Positions 25,413 to 35,041 of a stretch of 64,000 bases of DNA are shown here, in pieces. Both the position numbers and the translations under genes were made by a program. This stretch comes from Novosphingobium jiangmenense (GTDB lineage: Bacteria; Pseudomonadota; Alphaproteobacteria; Sphingomonadales; Sphingomonadaceae). Every line of letters starts with the position of its first letter. Position 1 is the first letter of the stretch. A model generated the notes under the pieces. The model ran no database searches. It was not told the origin of the DNA and saw nothing but the letters and a program-made list of their open reading frames with translations. Location: positions 62,001 to 126,000 of the forward strand of contig NZ_JADQDC010000007.1 of NCBI RefSeq assembly GCF_015694345.1, given 5' to 3'.

Positions 25413-26078
25413 GTGACGGCACCTGCAGCGGCGACAGTTCCAGCAAACGACGCGGCCACAGCCGAGGCTGCGTGGCGGTCGATCCGCGAATCGGGGGATA
25501 TCCAGTTCGCTCCAGTCCCGCCCGACCCGGCCCCGATCACGCCGGATTGGTTGAAAGCGCTTGGCCGCTTCCTTGAATGGCTGCTCTCACCGCTCGGCCG
25601 CCTGCTCGGCGGTAGCTGGAGCGTGATCGAGATGGTCATGCTGATCGGCGCAGGTCTTGGCGTCCTGTGGATCGCGTGGAGCCTGCTCTGGCCGCTGTGG
25701 CGCGAACGTGGCACCCGCCAGAAAGTGGCCGAGCCAGAATGGACGCCCCGGCGCGAAGAGGCGCTGGCCCTGCTGGAAGACGCGGACCGGCTTGCTGCGC
25801 AGGGCCTCTATGGCGAAGCCGCGCACCTCCTGCTAAAGCGCAGCGTCGGCCAGATCGCCCGCGCCCGGCCCGATTGGCTCGCCCCCTCCAGCACCGCGCG
25901 CGAGATCGGCATGATCGCAGGCCTGCCCGGAGAAGCGCGCACCGCATTTGGCACCATCGCCAGCCTGGTTGAGCGCGCCCGCTATGCCCTGCGCCCCTTG
26001 GGGCCTGACGAGTGGAGCACCGCGCGCGCCGCCTATTCGCGCTTCGCCCTCGCACCGCTGACAGGCACAACCGCTTGA
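25413..26078 (+). CDS. DUF4129-type membrane protein, first gene of the MoxR operon
   Basis: 221 residues from GTG 25413. One transmembrane segment (VIEMVMLIGAGLGVLWIAWSLLW) lies near residues 70-92; the C-terminal half, with LLEDADRLAAQGLYGEAAHLLLKRSV and the block TAREI...GEARTAF, is the DUF4129 domain typically found beside MoxR and DUF58 genes. The product of the neighbouring genes suggests a membrane-linked chaperone-like complex. The stop (26076-26078) overlaps the next start. Function of the domain is unknown. Confidence 0.8.
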   Translation: MTAPAAATVPANDAATAEAAWRSIRESGDIQFAPVPPDPAPITPDWLKALGRFLEWLLSPLGRLLGGSWSVIEMVMLIGAGLGVLWIAWSLLWPLWRERGTRQKVAEPEWTPRREEALALLEDADRLAAQGLYGEAAHLLLKRSVGQIARARPDWLAPSSTAREIGMIAGLPGEARTAFGTIASLVERARYALRPLGPDEWSTARAAYSRFALAPLTGTTA

Positions 26079-27358
26079 GCACCCCCGCGCCATCCCCGTT
26101 CTCCCGCAGCACGCTGATCGGCATGCTGCTGGTCGGCGCGCTCGCGTTCGTCGCGCTGCTGTGGTTCCTCGGCAACGGGACCGGCGGCAATGCCAACAAT
26201 GGCGGCGCGCACGTCGGTGGTCAGGGCCTCAATGGCTATGCCGGCCTTGCCCGAATGCTCGAAGCAGAGGGACTCGACGTCCAGCGCCAGCGCAACCGCC
26301 GCGCGCTCGAGAGCACCGCTGGTCTTCTCATCCTTACCCCGCCAGCCGATGCCGATGGCAAGGAGATCGCCAAGGTTATCGATGCCCACCGCTACTGGGG
26401 GCCGACCATCGTCGTGGCGCCGAAGTGGCTGGCCATGAGCACCAATGCCAAGGCTGCCAAGCGCGGCTGGGTGCAGGTCTTCGGCACCCAAGCGCCGGAA
26501 TGGAAGGGCTTCGCCGACAACGTCACCGTCGAGATCGGCGACGAAAAGTCACCGCCTGCCGGTGGCTGGAAGCTCGGCAACCGTCGCGGCAAGTTCCCCG
26601 ACGACCGTCAAGTCGAAACGGGCTCAGGCAAGGGCTTCGTCCCCATCCTCACCACCGGCAGCGGCAAGCCCCTCGCCGCGTTTCTCGACGACGACGGCTA
26701 CTACCCTGCGCTCAACAAGCTTGCCGGGATTGACCCCAATTATGGCGGCGAGGACGAGGACCTCTACCCTGTTGTCCTGGTGTTCGAGCCCGACCTGCTC
26801 GACAACTGGGGCTTGGCTGACCGTAACACCGCGATGCTCGCCCGTGATCTCGTGCTGGCCACGGCTGACAATCGCAGCCAACCGATCACCTTCGACATGA
26901 CCTTCAACGGCTTCGGTGCCAGCCGCAATCTGCTGACCCTCGCGTTCGAACCGCCGTTCCTTGCCGCCACGATCTGCCTTTTCCTCGCCGCGCTGGCGAT
27001 TGCCTGGCGCGCCTTCAACCGCTTCGGCCCGGCGCTGGCGCAAGCGCAGGAAATCGCGTTCGGCAAGGCGGCGCTGGTCGCCAACGCGGCTGGTCTGATC
27101 CGCCGCGCCGGCCGCGTCCACCTCGCCGCTGCGCCCTACGCCGATGCCACCCGCGAGCGTATTGCGCTGACGCTAGGGCTACCCAAGGGTCTCGAACCGC
27201 ACGAGACCGAGCGTTTGATCGACGCCGCGCAAGTCCGCCGCGCCGTCGCCGGACCACCCTTTTCCGAGGCCGCGCGCCACTTGCGCGATGCGCGCAAGCC
27301 CCATGAACTGACGAAGCGCGCCCAAGTGCTGCAGCAGATAGAAAGGCACCTCAAGTGA
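26075..27358 (+). CDS. DUF4350-type membrane protein
   Basis: About 427 residues. TTG 26075 overlaps the previous stop as TTGA, in keeping with every other junction in this operon; ATG 26123 is an alternative that would begin inside the first membrane helix (IGMLLVGALAFVALLWFLG). The periplasmic middle part (LNGYAGLARMLEAEGLDVQRQRNRRALE ... LLILTPPAD) is the DUF4350 domain, resembling a GATase-like/ThuA fold, and a second membrane segment (FLAATICLFLAALAIAW) lies near residue 300, followed by a cytoplasmic tail. It is always found beside MoxR/DUF58 genes, but the role is unknown. Confidence 0.8.
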   Translation: MSTPAPSPFSRSTLIGMLLVGALAFVALLWFLGNGTGGNANNGGAHVGGQGLNGYAGLARMLEAEGLDVQRQRNRRALESTAGLLILTPPADADGKEIAKVIDAHRYWGPTIVVAPKWLAMSTNAKAAKRGWVQVFGTQAPEWKGFADNVTVEIGDEKSPPAGGWKLGNRRGKFPDDRQVETGSGKGFVPILTTGSGKPLAAFLDDDGYYPALNKLAGIDPNYGGEDEDLYPVVLVFEPDLLDNWGLADRNTAMLARDLVLATADNRSQPITFDMTFNGFGASRNLLTLAFEPPFLAATICLFLAALAIAWRAFNRFGPALAQAQEIAFGKAALVANAAGLIRRAGRVHLAAAPYADATRERIALTLGLPKGLEPHETERLIDAAQVRRAVAGPPFSEAARHLRDARKPHELTKRAQVLQQIERHLK

Positions 27359-28332
27359 CCGAGACGACCTCAGCAATGTCCCTTGCCGACCTCGGCGCGC
27401 TGTCCGGCCGGATCCGCGCCGAGGTCGGCAAGGCGATCGTCGGGCAGGAAGAGGTGCTCGATCACCTGCTCGTCGCGCTGTTCGCGGGCGGCCACGTCCT
27501 GCTCGAAGGCCCTCCCGGTACCGCCAAGACCTTCCTGGCGCAGACTTTCGCCGCCACTCTCGGCCTCGATTTCGGGCGCATCCAGTTCACGCCGGACCTG
27601 ATGCCGGGCGACATCCTCGGCTCCAACCTGTTCAACTTCCAGACCAGCCAGTTCACCCTCACGCGCGGTCCGATCTTCCACGAGTTGCTGCTGGCCGACG
27701 AAATCAACCGCACCCCGCCCAAGACGCAGGCCGCCCTGCTTGAAGCCATGCAGGAGCGCCGCGTCACGCTTGATGGCGAAGTCCATGCCCTGTCCGAACG
27801 CTTCACCGTTGTCGCCACGCAGAACCCGATAGAGAGCCAGGGCGTCTATCCGCTGCCCGAAGCCCAGCTGGACCGCTTCCTGTTCAAGCTCATCGTCGGC
27901 TACCCCTCGGCCGAGGAAGAAGCCCGCATCGTCGCCCGCTATGGCGAAGGCAAGGGCGCACCCAAGCCCGCCGAACTCGGCGTCGTTTCGGTCACCACTG
28001 CCGCGGAACTGGGCCGCGCCCAAAGTGCCATCGCCTCCATCACACTCGCCGAATCGATCGTCGATTACGTGGTGCGGCTCGTCCGAGCAACGCGCGAGAG
28101 CGGTGACCTTGTTGTCGGCGCCAGCCCCCGCGCTGCCGTTTTGCTCGCCGGTGCCGCCCGCGCCCGTGCCGCGCTCGATGGTCGCGACTATGTGATCCCT
28201 GATGACGTAAAGGCCCTCGCCACTGCCGTCCTGCGCCACCGCCTGATGCTCAGCCCCGCTGCCGAGATCGAGGGCAAGCAGGTCGAAACGATTGTCGCCG
28301 CGCTGGTCGAAGGCACGGAAGCGCCGCGTTGA
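27355..28332 (+). CDS. MoxR family AAA+ ATPase
   Basis: 325 residues from GTG 27355 (overlapping the previous stop as GTGA); an internal ATG at 27376 is the other choice. Walker A is GPPGTAKTF (about residue 55), Walker [15 protein letters not shown], sensor 1 VVATQNPIE and the Arg-finger region [11 protein letters not shown]; the lid domain follows. MoxR ATPases act as chaperones that insert metals or assemble complexes with von Willebrand A proteins; here the partner is the DUF58 protein encoded next. It is the core of a six-gene operon joined by overlapping codons. Substrate unknown. Confidence 0.92.
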   Translation: MTETTSAMSLADLGALSGRIRAEVGKAIVGQEEVLDHLLVALFAGGHVLLEGPPGTAKTFLAQTFAATLGLDFGRIQFTPDLMPGDILGSNLFNFQTSQFTLTRGPIFHELLLADEINRTPPKTQAALLEAMQERRVTLDGEVHALSERFTVVATQNPIESQGVYPLPEAQLDRFLFKLIVGYPSAEEEARIVARYGEGKGAPKPAELGVVSVTTAAELGRAQSAIASITLAESIVDYVVRLVRATRESGDLVVGASPRAAVLLAGAARARAALDGRDYVIPDDVKALATAVLRHRLMLSPAAEIEGKQVETIVAALVEGTEAPR

Positions 28333-29657
28333 ACAAGCCTCCCGCCGTGCTGCCTTCGGGCCGAGCGGTCCTGCTCTTCGCAGGCCTTGCTCCGCTGGCG
28401 CTGATCGTGGCGGCAGCGGCCCCGGCGGCATGGATCGCCGCGCCAGCTTTCGGCGGCGCGCTGCTCGTGCTGATCGTGCTTGATGGCCTGTTCGCGGGCT
28501 CCCTCGACGACGTGCAGGTCCACGCCCCGTCCGATAGCGAAGTCGGCGAACCTGCCACACTCACCGTCGTCGCCTCGCTTGCCCGCGCGCGCAACGGCAT
28601 CCGCCCTGATGCCGCCATCGCCTGCGACCCGCGCATTGCCGCGGGCGGCCGCATCGCCCTGCCGCTCGCTTTCGCCGATGGCGCATGGAGCGGCACCACC
28701 ACGATCATCCCCACCCGGCGTGGCACTGGCCAGATCACCCGCCTGTGGCTACGCTGGAGCGGCCCGCTCGGCCTCGCCCACCGCCAAGCCTCGCGCGATC
28801 TCGACAGCGAAGTCCGCGTCTGGCCGAACATCGCCCCGGTGCGCAGCCCGGCGCTGCAGATCTTCCTGCGCGATGCCCAGTTCGGCCTGATCGCGCGGCG
28901 CATCCGTGGCGAAGGCACGGAATTCGAAGCGCTGGCCGAATACGAACCCGGCATGGACCGCCGCCGCATCGACTGGAAAAGCTCGGCCCGCCACGCCCGC
29001 CTCTTCGCCAAGGAATACGAGGTCGAGCGCAACAACCAGATCGTCTTCGCGTTCGATTGCGGTCAGGCGATGTGCGAGCCGATCGAGGGCCTGCCCCGCA
29101 TCGATCGCGCCGTGACCGCCGCCCTCACCACCGCCTATGTCGCATTGAAGGCGCAGGATCGTGTCGCCCTGTTCGGCTTTGCTGCGCGCCCCGAAGTCGC
29201 CACGCCCTTCGTCACCGACAGCCGCGATTTCGCCCGCCTGCAACGCGCTGCCGCCCAGCTGGATTACCATCCGGGCGAGCCCAACTTCACACTGGCCCTC
29301 TCCACGCTCGCCGCGCGCCTGCAGCGCCGCTCACTGATCGTGCTGTTCTCCGATTTCTCCGACCCCACCAGCGCCGAGCTGATGGTCGAGAACGTGGGCC
29401 GACTGGTCGAGCGCCACCTCGTGCTATTTGTGGTCATGGCCGATGCCGAACTTGCAGGCCTCGCCACCGCCACTGTCACCGACATGCAATCGGTCGCCGA
29501 AGCCGTCACCGCTACGACGCTTTCCAGGCAGCGCGCGATCGTGCTTCAGCGCCTCCGCCATCTTGGCGTGCGCGTACTCGAAGCGCCGCATGACCAGATC
29601 GGCACGCGGCTGCTCGATGCCTATCTTGCCATCAAGCGCGAAGGGCGCATCGGATGA
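28329..29657 (+). CDS. DUF58 / von Willebrand factor A-like protein
   Basis: 442 residues from TTG 28329 (TTGA overlap with moxR). Two hydrophobic helices at the N-terminus (ALIVAAAAPAAWIAAPAFGG, LLVLIVLDGLF) anchor the protein. The DUF58 signature is GTEFEALAEYEPGMDRRRIDWKSSARH near residue 200 (shown in part), followed by a vWA-like fold containing FAFDCGQAM (a MIDAS-like D-x-x-x/G-Q-x-M arrangement). It is expected to work with the MoxR ATPase as its vWA partner. Overlaps by ATGA with the next gene. Confidence 0.88.
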   Translation: MNKPPAVLPSGRAVLLFAGLAPLALIVAAAAPAAWIAAPAFGGALLVLIVLDGLFAGSLDDVQVHAPSDSEVGEPATLTVVASLARARNGIRPDAAIACDPRIAAGGRIALPLAFADGAWSGTTTIIPTRRGTGQITRLWLRWSGPLGLAHRQASRDLDSEVRVWPNIAPVRSPALQIFLRDAQFGLIARRIRGEGTEFEALAEYEPGMDRRRIDWKSSARHARLFAKEYEVERNNQIVFAFDCGQAMCEPIEGLPRIDRAVTAALTTAYVALKAQDRVALFGFAARPEVATPFVTDSRDFARLQRAAAQLDYHPGEPNFTLALSTLAARLQRRSLIVLFSDFSDPTSAELMVENVGRLVERHLVLFVVMADAELAGLATATVTDMQSVAEAVTATTLSRQRAIVLQRLRHLGVRVLEAPHDQIGTRLLDAYLAIKREGRIG

Positions 29658-30721
29658 ACTCCGTCACCACAGGCATCGCCCAGAAGATTGGCGGCTGGTT
29701 CGCCAAGCCGACCGAAGCAGCCGTCGCTGCCGAACAGGCCGCGTTGCGCTCCGACCGCTTCCGCCTCGAACGCGAAGCCGACTGGAAGCGCCTCGAAGCG
29801 GTGCTCAAGCGCATGGAAGCCGGGCGCACGCGCGGCGTTTCGGACGAGGACCTGCTGGCGCTCCCCGCGCTCTATCGCACCGCCGCCTCCAGCCTGTCGA
29901 TCGCGCGTGAAACCTCGCTGGATGCTGCTCTCGTCGCCTACCTCGAAGCCCTCACCCAGCGCGCGTGGTTCCTCGTCTATGGCCCGCGCGCCTCGCTGTG
30001 GTCGTGGTTTCGCGGCTTTGTCGGCGGCGGGTGGAGCGCCAGTGTGCGCGGCCTAGGCATCGATCTGCTGATTGCGCTCGCGCTGATGATCGCGGGCACT
30101 GCTGTCGGCTGGCTGCTCGTGGCGTCGAACCCTGATTGGTACTATTCACTCGTTCCCGGCGGCTTTGCCGACGAGCGCGTGCCCGGAGCCAGCCGCGAAG
30201 TGCTGCACGGCACGCTATTCGGCAATCAGGACCAGAACGGGATGAGCGTTTTTGCTGCCGGCCTGTTCAGCAACAACGCGCAAGTCTCGATCATGTGCTT
30301 CGCGCTGGGCTTCGCCTTCGGCCTGCCGACGATGCTGCTGCTGGTTCACAACACCGCTCTCCTGGGCGCGATGCTCTGGCTCTACCACGGACAGGGCCTG
30401 CTGCTCGATTTCGTCGGCTGGCTCGCCATTCACGGCACGACGGAACTGTTTGCGATCCTGCTGGCAGGCGCGGCGGGCATTCACATCGGTCGTGCCATGG
30501 CCTTTCCCGGCACCATGTCGGTCATGGATGCCGCAGCAGCCGCAGGTCGCCGCGCCGCGCAGGTGATGACCGGCGTGGTCCTCATGCTGATCGTCGCCGC
30601 CCTGCTCGAAGGCTTTGGTCGGCAACTGATCGATTCCACCCCCTCCCGCCTGACTGTCGGGAGCTTCATGCTGGTGCTGTGGACCGGTTACTTCTTCGCC
30701 TTCCGTCGGGATGCCCGCTGA
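29654..30721 (+). CDS. Stage II sporulation protein M-like (SpoIIM/DUF95) membrane protein
   Basis: 355 residues from ATG 29654 (ATGA overlap). After a cytoplasmic coiled region there are several hydrophobic segments (LLIALALMIAGTAVGWLLVAS, SIMCFALGFAFGLPTMLLLV, FVGWLAIHGTTELFAILLAGAAG), the last including the SpoIIM-type motif H-G-x-x-E-L. In sporulating Firmicutes SpoIIM acts in engulfment; in proteobacteria these proteins belong to MoxR-linked operons and have no sporulation role. It is the fifth gene of the operon, whose product may be the membrane platform for the MoxR/DUF58 pair. Confidence 0.85.
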   Translation: MNSVTTGIAQKIGGWFAKPTEAAVAAEQAALRSDRFRLEREADWKRLEAVLKRMEAGRTRGVSDEDLLALPALYRTAASSLSIARETSLDAALVAYLEALTQRAWFLVYGPRASLWSWFRGFVGGGWSASVRGLGIDLLIALALMIAGTAVGWLLVASNPDWYYSLVPGGFADERVPGASREVLHGTLFGNQDQNGMSVFAAGLFSNNAQVSIMCFALGFAFGLPTMLLLVHNTALLGAMLWLYHGQGLLLDFVGWLAIHGTTELFAILLAGAAGIHIGRAMAFPGTMSVMDAAAAAGRRAAQVMTGVVLMLIVAALLEGFGRQLIDSTPSRLTVGSFMLVLWTGYFFAFRRDAR

Positions 30722-31686
30722 TGGCGCTGCGCTTGCCCTTCCGCCGCAAGGACAAGTCTTCGCCCCGGTCCCCGCAGGCGTTGCAAGACCGCCGTCGCCG
30801 CTTAGTCACCACACCAGAAGGCGTGCCCCTGCCCTTCGTTCTGGCCTCGCGCGGCGCGCGCGCGGCCGCGCTGTTCCTCGATCTCGCCATGATCGTCGGC
30901 GCGATGATCGGCACCACGCTGCTCATCGCCTATGCCGCCAACGGCGTGGGCATCAATTTCAACAATGACGATAGCCCAGCCGGGCGTGCAGTGCAGGCGC
31001 TAGTCGTGGTCTGGACCATCGCGCTGTTCCTTTTCCGCAACGCGTGGTTCCTGTTCTTCGAACTCGGCCCCCGGGGCGCAACGCCGGGCAAGCGCATAAC
31101 CGGCATCCGCGTCGCCGCCCGCGCGCGCGGCAAGGACGGCGCGCGGCTGACCACCGAAGCGGTGATTGCCCGCAATCTCGTGCGTGACATCGAACTGTTC
31201 ATGCCGGTGATCTTCATCATCGTCGCCAGCGTCGAAGGTGGCGATACCGAAATGGCCGCATGGGCAGGGTTGGTCTGGTTCCTGCTCTTTGCGCTGTTCC
31301 CCTTCTTCAACCGTGACAGGCTGCGCTGCGGAGACCTGATCGCGGGAACGTGGGTGGTCGAAGCGCCCAAGCGCAAGCTGGAGCAGGCCCTTTCGGTCAG
31401 CGATGGGGCACGTGGCGTCTCGCAGGCCACCGGCGTCCAGTACCGCTTCAGCGATGCCGACCTTGCCGTCTACGGCGAATTCGAACTCCAGGTCCTCGAA
31501 CGGGTCCTGCGCGAGAACCGCGAGGATGCCCTGCGCGACGTTGCCCGGACGATATGCGGCAAGATCGGCTGGAACGCGGGCGCAGGTGACGAGCGCGCCT
31601 TCCTCGAAGCCTACTACGCCCAGTTGCGCGCCCGCCTCGAAACCGGCATGCGCTTCGGCAAGCGCAAGGCGGACAAGCACGGTTGA
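30721..31686 (+). CDS. RDD family membrane protein
   Basis: 321 residues from ATG 30721, sharing a base with the previous TGA. The RDD fold is visible in LASRGARAAALFLDLAMIVGAMIG (R and D residues in the first helix), a second helix VWTIALFLFRNAWFLFFE, and RGATPGKRITGIRVAARA; a third helix precedes RDRLRCGDLIAGTWVV. A 100-residue cytoplasmic C-terminal part (EFELQVLERVLRENREDALRDV) is extra compared with short RDD proteins. RDD proteins are putative transporters, e.g. of sodium or compatible solutes. Last gene of the MoxR operon. Confidence 0.85.
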   Translation: MALRLPFRRKDKSSPRSPQALQDRRRRLVTTPEGVPLPFVLASRGARAAALFLDLAMIVGAMIGTTLLIAYAANGVGINFNNDDSPAGRAVQALVVVWTIALFLFRNAWFLFFELGPRGATPGKRITGIRVAARARGKDGARLTTEAVIARNLVRDIELFMPVIFIIVASVEGGDTEMAAWAGLVWFLLFALFPFFNRDRLRCGDLIAGTWVVEAPKRKLEQALSVSDGARGVSQATGVQYRFSDADLAVYGEFELQVLERVLRENREDALRDVARTICGKIGWNAGAGDERAFLEAYYAQLRARLETGMRFGKRKADKHG

Positions 31687-31792
31687 CCGGCATCGGCCTC
31701 GATGGACAGCACGGCCCGATCACTTTACCGCTGCGATCTCAGCGCTTACGCGGCTTGAAATCCCAGACACTGCTTGAAGGACCTCTCACGGA

Positions 31793-32785
31793 ATGACCCG
31801 GCGCCATACCCTCCGTCAGGTCGTAACCTTGCTGGATCCATTTCTCCTGGCGCTGATCGCCACGGTTTTTCTCGCCAGCCTCTTGCCCGCACGCGGGGCA
31901 ATGGTTCCGGTGGTCGGTGCTGCGGCCGATGCAGGGATCGTGCTCCTGTTCTTCCTGCACGGCGCCAAGCTTTCGCGTGAGGCGATATGGGAGGGTGCAC
32001 GCAACTGGCGGCTGCACCTCGCGGTCCTCGCCGCAACGTTCGTGCTGTTCCCGGTTCTCGGCCTTGCGGCACGGGCCTTGCCGTTCCTTCCCGCCGAGTT
32101 CGGCGCAGGCCTGCTGTTCCTCGCCCTTCTGCCCTCGACGGTCCAATCCTCGATCGCGTTCACCGCGATCGCCCGGGGCAACGTGGCTGCGGCAGTTTGC
32201 GCGGCATCGTTCTCAAACTTCGCTGGCATCTTCCTCACCCCCGCGCTCGTGGCGCTGCTGATGGGCGGGACGACCGGCGGCTTCTCGTGGAGTTCAGCCG
32301 AAACCATCGTCCTGCAACTGCTCCTGCCCTTCGTCGCCGGACACCTGCTACGTCCGTGGATCGGCGGTTTCGTCGCCCGCAACAAGGCGTGGCTGGGCAA
32401 AGTCGATCGCGGTTCGATCCTGCTTGTCGTCTATGCCGCGTTCGGTGCGGCGGTGGTCGAAGGCCTGTGGCAGCGCGTGGCTCCTCTAAGCCTGCTGGTG
32501 CTGACGCTGGTATGCCTTGTCCTGCTCGCCCTAGTGCTCGTCGCGACCTGGCAAACTGCCAAAGCCATGAACCTCCCGCGCGAAGATGCGGTAGTGCTGC
32601 TGTTCTGTGGCTCCAAGAAGAGCCTCGCGTCCGGGGTGCCGATGGCTGGCGTCCTGTTCCCCGCTGCCTCGGTCGGCATCGTGCTGCTGCAGGTCATGGT
32701 GTTCCACCAGCTTCAGCTCATCGCCTGCGCCCTGATCGCGCCTCGTCTGGCCGAGAGCGCCCCGGAACAGGAAACGGCGGCGTAG
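31793..32785 (+). CDS. Bile acid:sodium symporter family (BASS/YfeH-like) transporter
   Basis: 330 residues with about ten hydrophobic segments. The sequence FFLHGAKLSREAIWEG and LLPSTVQSSIAFTAIARGN are characteristic of the YfeH-type BASS proteins, including the conserved crossover region with Ser/Thr and Asn residues that hold sodium. The C-terminal half has VLLFCGSKKSLASGVPMAG, another signature. Substrates range from bile acids to pantothenate and metabolites; bile acids are improbable for an environmental bacterium. It lies 107 bp downstream of the RDD gene and is probably transcribed separately. Confidence 0.88.
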   Translation: MTRRHTLRQVVTLLDPFLLALIATVFLASLLPARGAMVPVVGAAADAGIVLLFFLHGAKLSREAIWEGARNWRLHLAVLAATFVLFPVLGLAARALPFLPAEFGAGLLFLALLPSTVQSSIAFTAIARGNVAAAVCAASFSNFAGIFLTPALVALLMGGTTGGFSWSSAETIVLQLLLPFVAGHLLRPWIGGFVARNKAWLGKVDRGSILLVVYAAFGAAVVEGLWQRVAPLSLLVLTLVCLVLLALVLVATWQTAKAMNLPREDAVVLLFCGSKKSLASGVPMAGVLFPAASVGIVLLQVMVFHQLQLIACALIAPRLAESAPEQETAA

Positions 32786-32821
32786 CCCGAAACTCCGCCG
32801 CCGCTCGCTAATGCCTTTCGA

Positions 32822-35041
32822 TCAGAACCGGTCGGCGTTCATCACCTTGGTCCACGCCGCGACGAAGTCGGTCACGAACTTCGCCTTCGCGTCATCCGAG
32901 GCATAGACTTCGGCCACGGCGCGCAGCTCGGAGTTGGAACCGAACACCAGATCGACCGGCGTCGCGGTCCACTTTGCCGCACCGCTGGCCCGGTCCTTGC
33001 CTTCATAGAGCCCCGGCGTCGCCGACTTCGCCCACACAGTGTCCATCGACAGCAGGTTGACGAAGAAGTCGTTGCTAAGCGTGCCCGGACGGCTGGTGAA
33101 CATACCCGCCTTGGATCCGCCCGCATTGGCACCAAGCACGCGCATCCCGCCAATCAGCACCGTGGTCTCAGGCACGGTCAGCCCCAGCATGTCCGCCTTG
33201 TCGACCAGCGCCTCCGTCGGCCCGTAGAACGAATCCGCCGCATAGTAGTTGCGGAAGGCATCTGCCTTGGGCTGCAGGTAGCCGAAGGACTCGACGTCGG
33301 TCTGCGCCTGCGTCGCATCGACCCGGCCCGGCGTAAACGGAACGCTCACGTCCTGACCAGCCGCCTTGGCCGCCTGCTCGATGGCCGCATTGCCGCCCAG
33401 CACGATCAGGTCAGCAAGGCTCACCTGCTTGCCGCCCTTCGCCGCCTTGTTGAAGCTGCCACGGATTTCCTCAAGCTTGGCCGTCACCTTGGCCAGCTCA
33501 GCCGGATCGTTCACAGCCCAGTCCTTCTGCGGAGCAAGCCGCACGCGGGCACCGTTGGCGCCGCCGCGCATGTCGGTCGCGCGGAAGGTCGAGGCCGAGG
33601 CCCACGCCGCCCGCACCAGTTCACCGGTGGTCAGGCCCGACGACAGGATCGAACCCTTCAGCGCCGCAACGTCAGCGGCATCGACCGGAGCGTAAGTCGC
33701 CTTGGGCAGCGGGTCCTGCCACACCATCGTCACCTTCGGCGCATCCTTGCCGAGGTAGCGCGCCTGCGGCCCCATGTCGCGGTGGGTCAGCTTGAACCAC
33801 GCGCGGGCAAAGGCATCGCTGAACGCCTGAGGGTTTTTCTTCCAGCCCAGCGTGATCTTGCGGAAGCCTGGGTCCTCGCGCAGCGCGATGTCGGTGGTGA
33901 ACATGATCGGCGCATGGCGCACGTCGGGCCGGTGCGCATCAGGCACGAGGTTCGCCGCCGCCGGGTCCTTGGGGATCCACTGTGTCGCGCCTGCCGGGCT
34001 CTTGGTCTTGACCCACTCGAAGCCATAGAGGTTGTCGAGATACTGCGTGGTGAAGGCAATCGGATTGGCCGACCATGCGCCTTCGAGTCCGCTGGTCACG
34101 GTGTCCTCGGCATTGCCCTTGCCGCACTTGTTGGCCCAGCCGAGGCCCTGCTGCTCGATCGTGCCCTGTCCGGGATCCTTGCCAACGCAGTCGTCCGGCT
34201 TGTGTGCGCCATGCGCCTTGCCGAAGGTGTGGCCACCGGCGATCAGCGCGGCCGTCTCCTCGTCCGTCATCGCCATCGCGCCGAAGGCACGGCGGATATC
34301 TGCCGCGGCCGCCAGCGGGTCAGGCACGCCGTTCGGACCTTCAGGGTTCACGTAGATCAGGCCCATCTGGGTGGCGCCCAGCGGCCCCTTGAGGTTGCCC
34401 TTGCCATCGCGGCGCTTGTCGTCGAGCAGCTTGGTCTCCGGCCCCCAGAACACCAGATCGGGCTGCCAGGCATCGACGCGCCCGCCGGCAAAGCCCAGCG
34501 TCTTGAAGCCCATGTCCTCCATGGCGACATTGCCGGTGAGGATCATCAGGTCGCCCCACGAAAGCTTGCGCCCGTACTTCTGCTTGATCGGCCAGACGAG
34601 GCGCCGGGCCTTGTCGAGGTTGACGTTGTCCGGCCAGGAATTGAGCGGTTCGAAGCGCAGTTCGCCACCGTCCGAACCGCCGCGCCCGTCACCGGTGCGA
34701 TAGGTACCAGCGCTGTGCCAGGCCATGCGGATGAAAAACGGGCCGTAGTGGCCATAGTCTGCGGGCCACCACGGCTGCAGCGTCGTCAGCACCTTGCGGA
34801 TATCGGCCTTCACCGCATCGAGATCGAGCGAGGCGAACTCCTTGGCGTAGTCGAAGTCCGGACCATAAGGATTGGCCTTGGTCGCCTCGTTCTGGCGCAG
34901 CGCGGTCAGGTCCAGCGTCTTCGGGTACCATTCCTTCGCCGCTGGCTCGCTCGTCGGCGTTGTAGTTTCGGCCAAGGCGGCGCTGCCGAGCGGCATGGCG
35001 GCTGCCAGTACGGCGGCGAGCGCGATCCTGCTGATCTGCAT
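32822..35041 (-). CDS. katG: Catalase-peroxidase with signal peptide
   Basis: 739 residues from ATG 35041, chosen for the strong AGGAGGAG site 8 nt upstream and a signal peptide ([22 protein letters not shown]); KatG enzymes are usually cytoplasmic, so this one is probably exported, like KatP-type enzymes. Distal Arg-Trp-His is in [13 protein letters not shown]; Trp forms the Met-Tyr-Trp adduct with the Tyr in [11 protein letters not shown] and a Met further on; the proximal His is in [11 protein letters not shown]. The second, non-catalytic peroxidase-like domain is complete. It breaks down hydrogen peroxide using catalase and peroxidase cycles. It stands alone, next to the ICE boundary. Confidence 0.93.
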   Translation of the reverse strand: MQISRIALAAVLAAAMPLGSAALAETTTPTSEPAAKEWYPKTLDLTALRQNEATKANPYGPDFDYAKEFASLDLDAVKADIRKVLTTLQPWWPADYGHYGPFFIRMAWHSAGTYRTGDGRGGSDGGELRFEPLNSWPDNVNLDKARRLVWPIKQKYGRKLSWGDLMILTGNVAMEDMGFKTLGFAGGRVDAWQPDLVFWGPETKLLDDKRRDGKGNLKGPLGATQMGLIYVNPEGPNGVPDPLAAAADIRRAFGAMAMTDEETAALIAGGHTFGKAHGAHKPDDCVGKDPGQGTIEQQGLGWANKCGKGNAEDTVTSGLEGAWSANPIAFTTQYLDNLYGFEWVKTKSPAGATQWIPKDPAAANLVPDAHRPDVRHAPIMFTTDIALREDPGFRKITLGWKKNPQAFSDAFARAWFKLTHRDMGPQARYLGKDAPKVTMVWQDPLPKATYAPVDAADVAALKGSILSSGLTTGELVRAAWASASTFRATDMRGGANGARVRLAPQKDWAVNDPAELAKVTAKLEEIRGSFNKAAKGGKQVSLADLIVLGGNAAIEQAAKAAGQDVSVPFTPGRVDATQAQTDVESFGYLQPKADAFRNYYAADSFYGPTEALVDKADMLGLTVPETTVLIGGMRVLGANAGGSKAGMFTSRPGTLSNDFFVNLLSMDTVWAKSATPGLYEGKDRASGAAKWTATPVDLVFGSNSELRAVAEVYASDDAKAKFVTDFVAAWTKVMNADRF

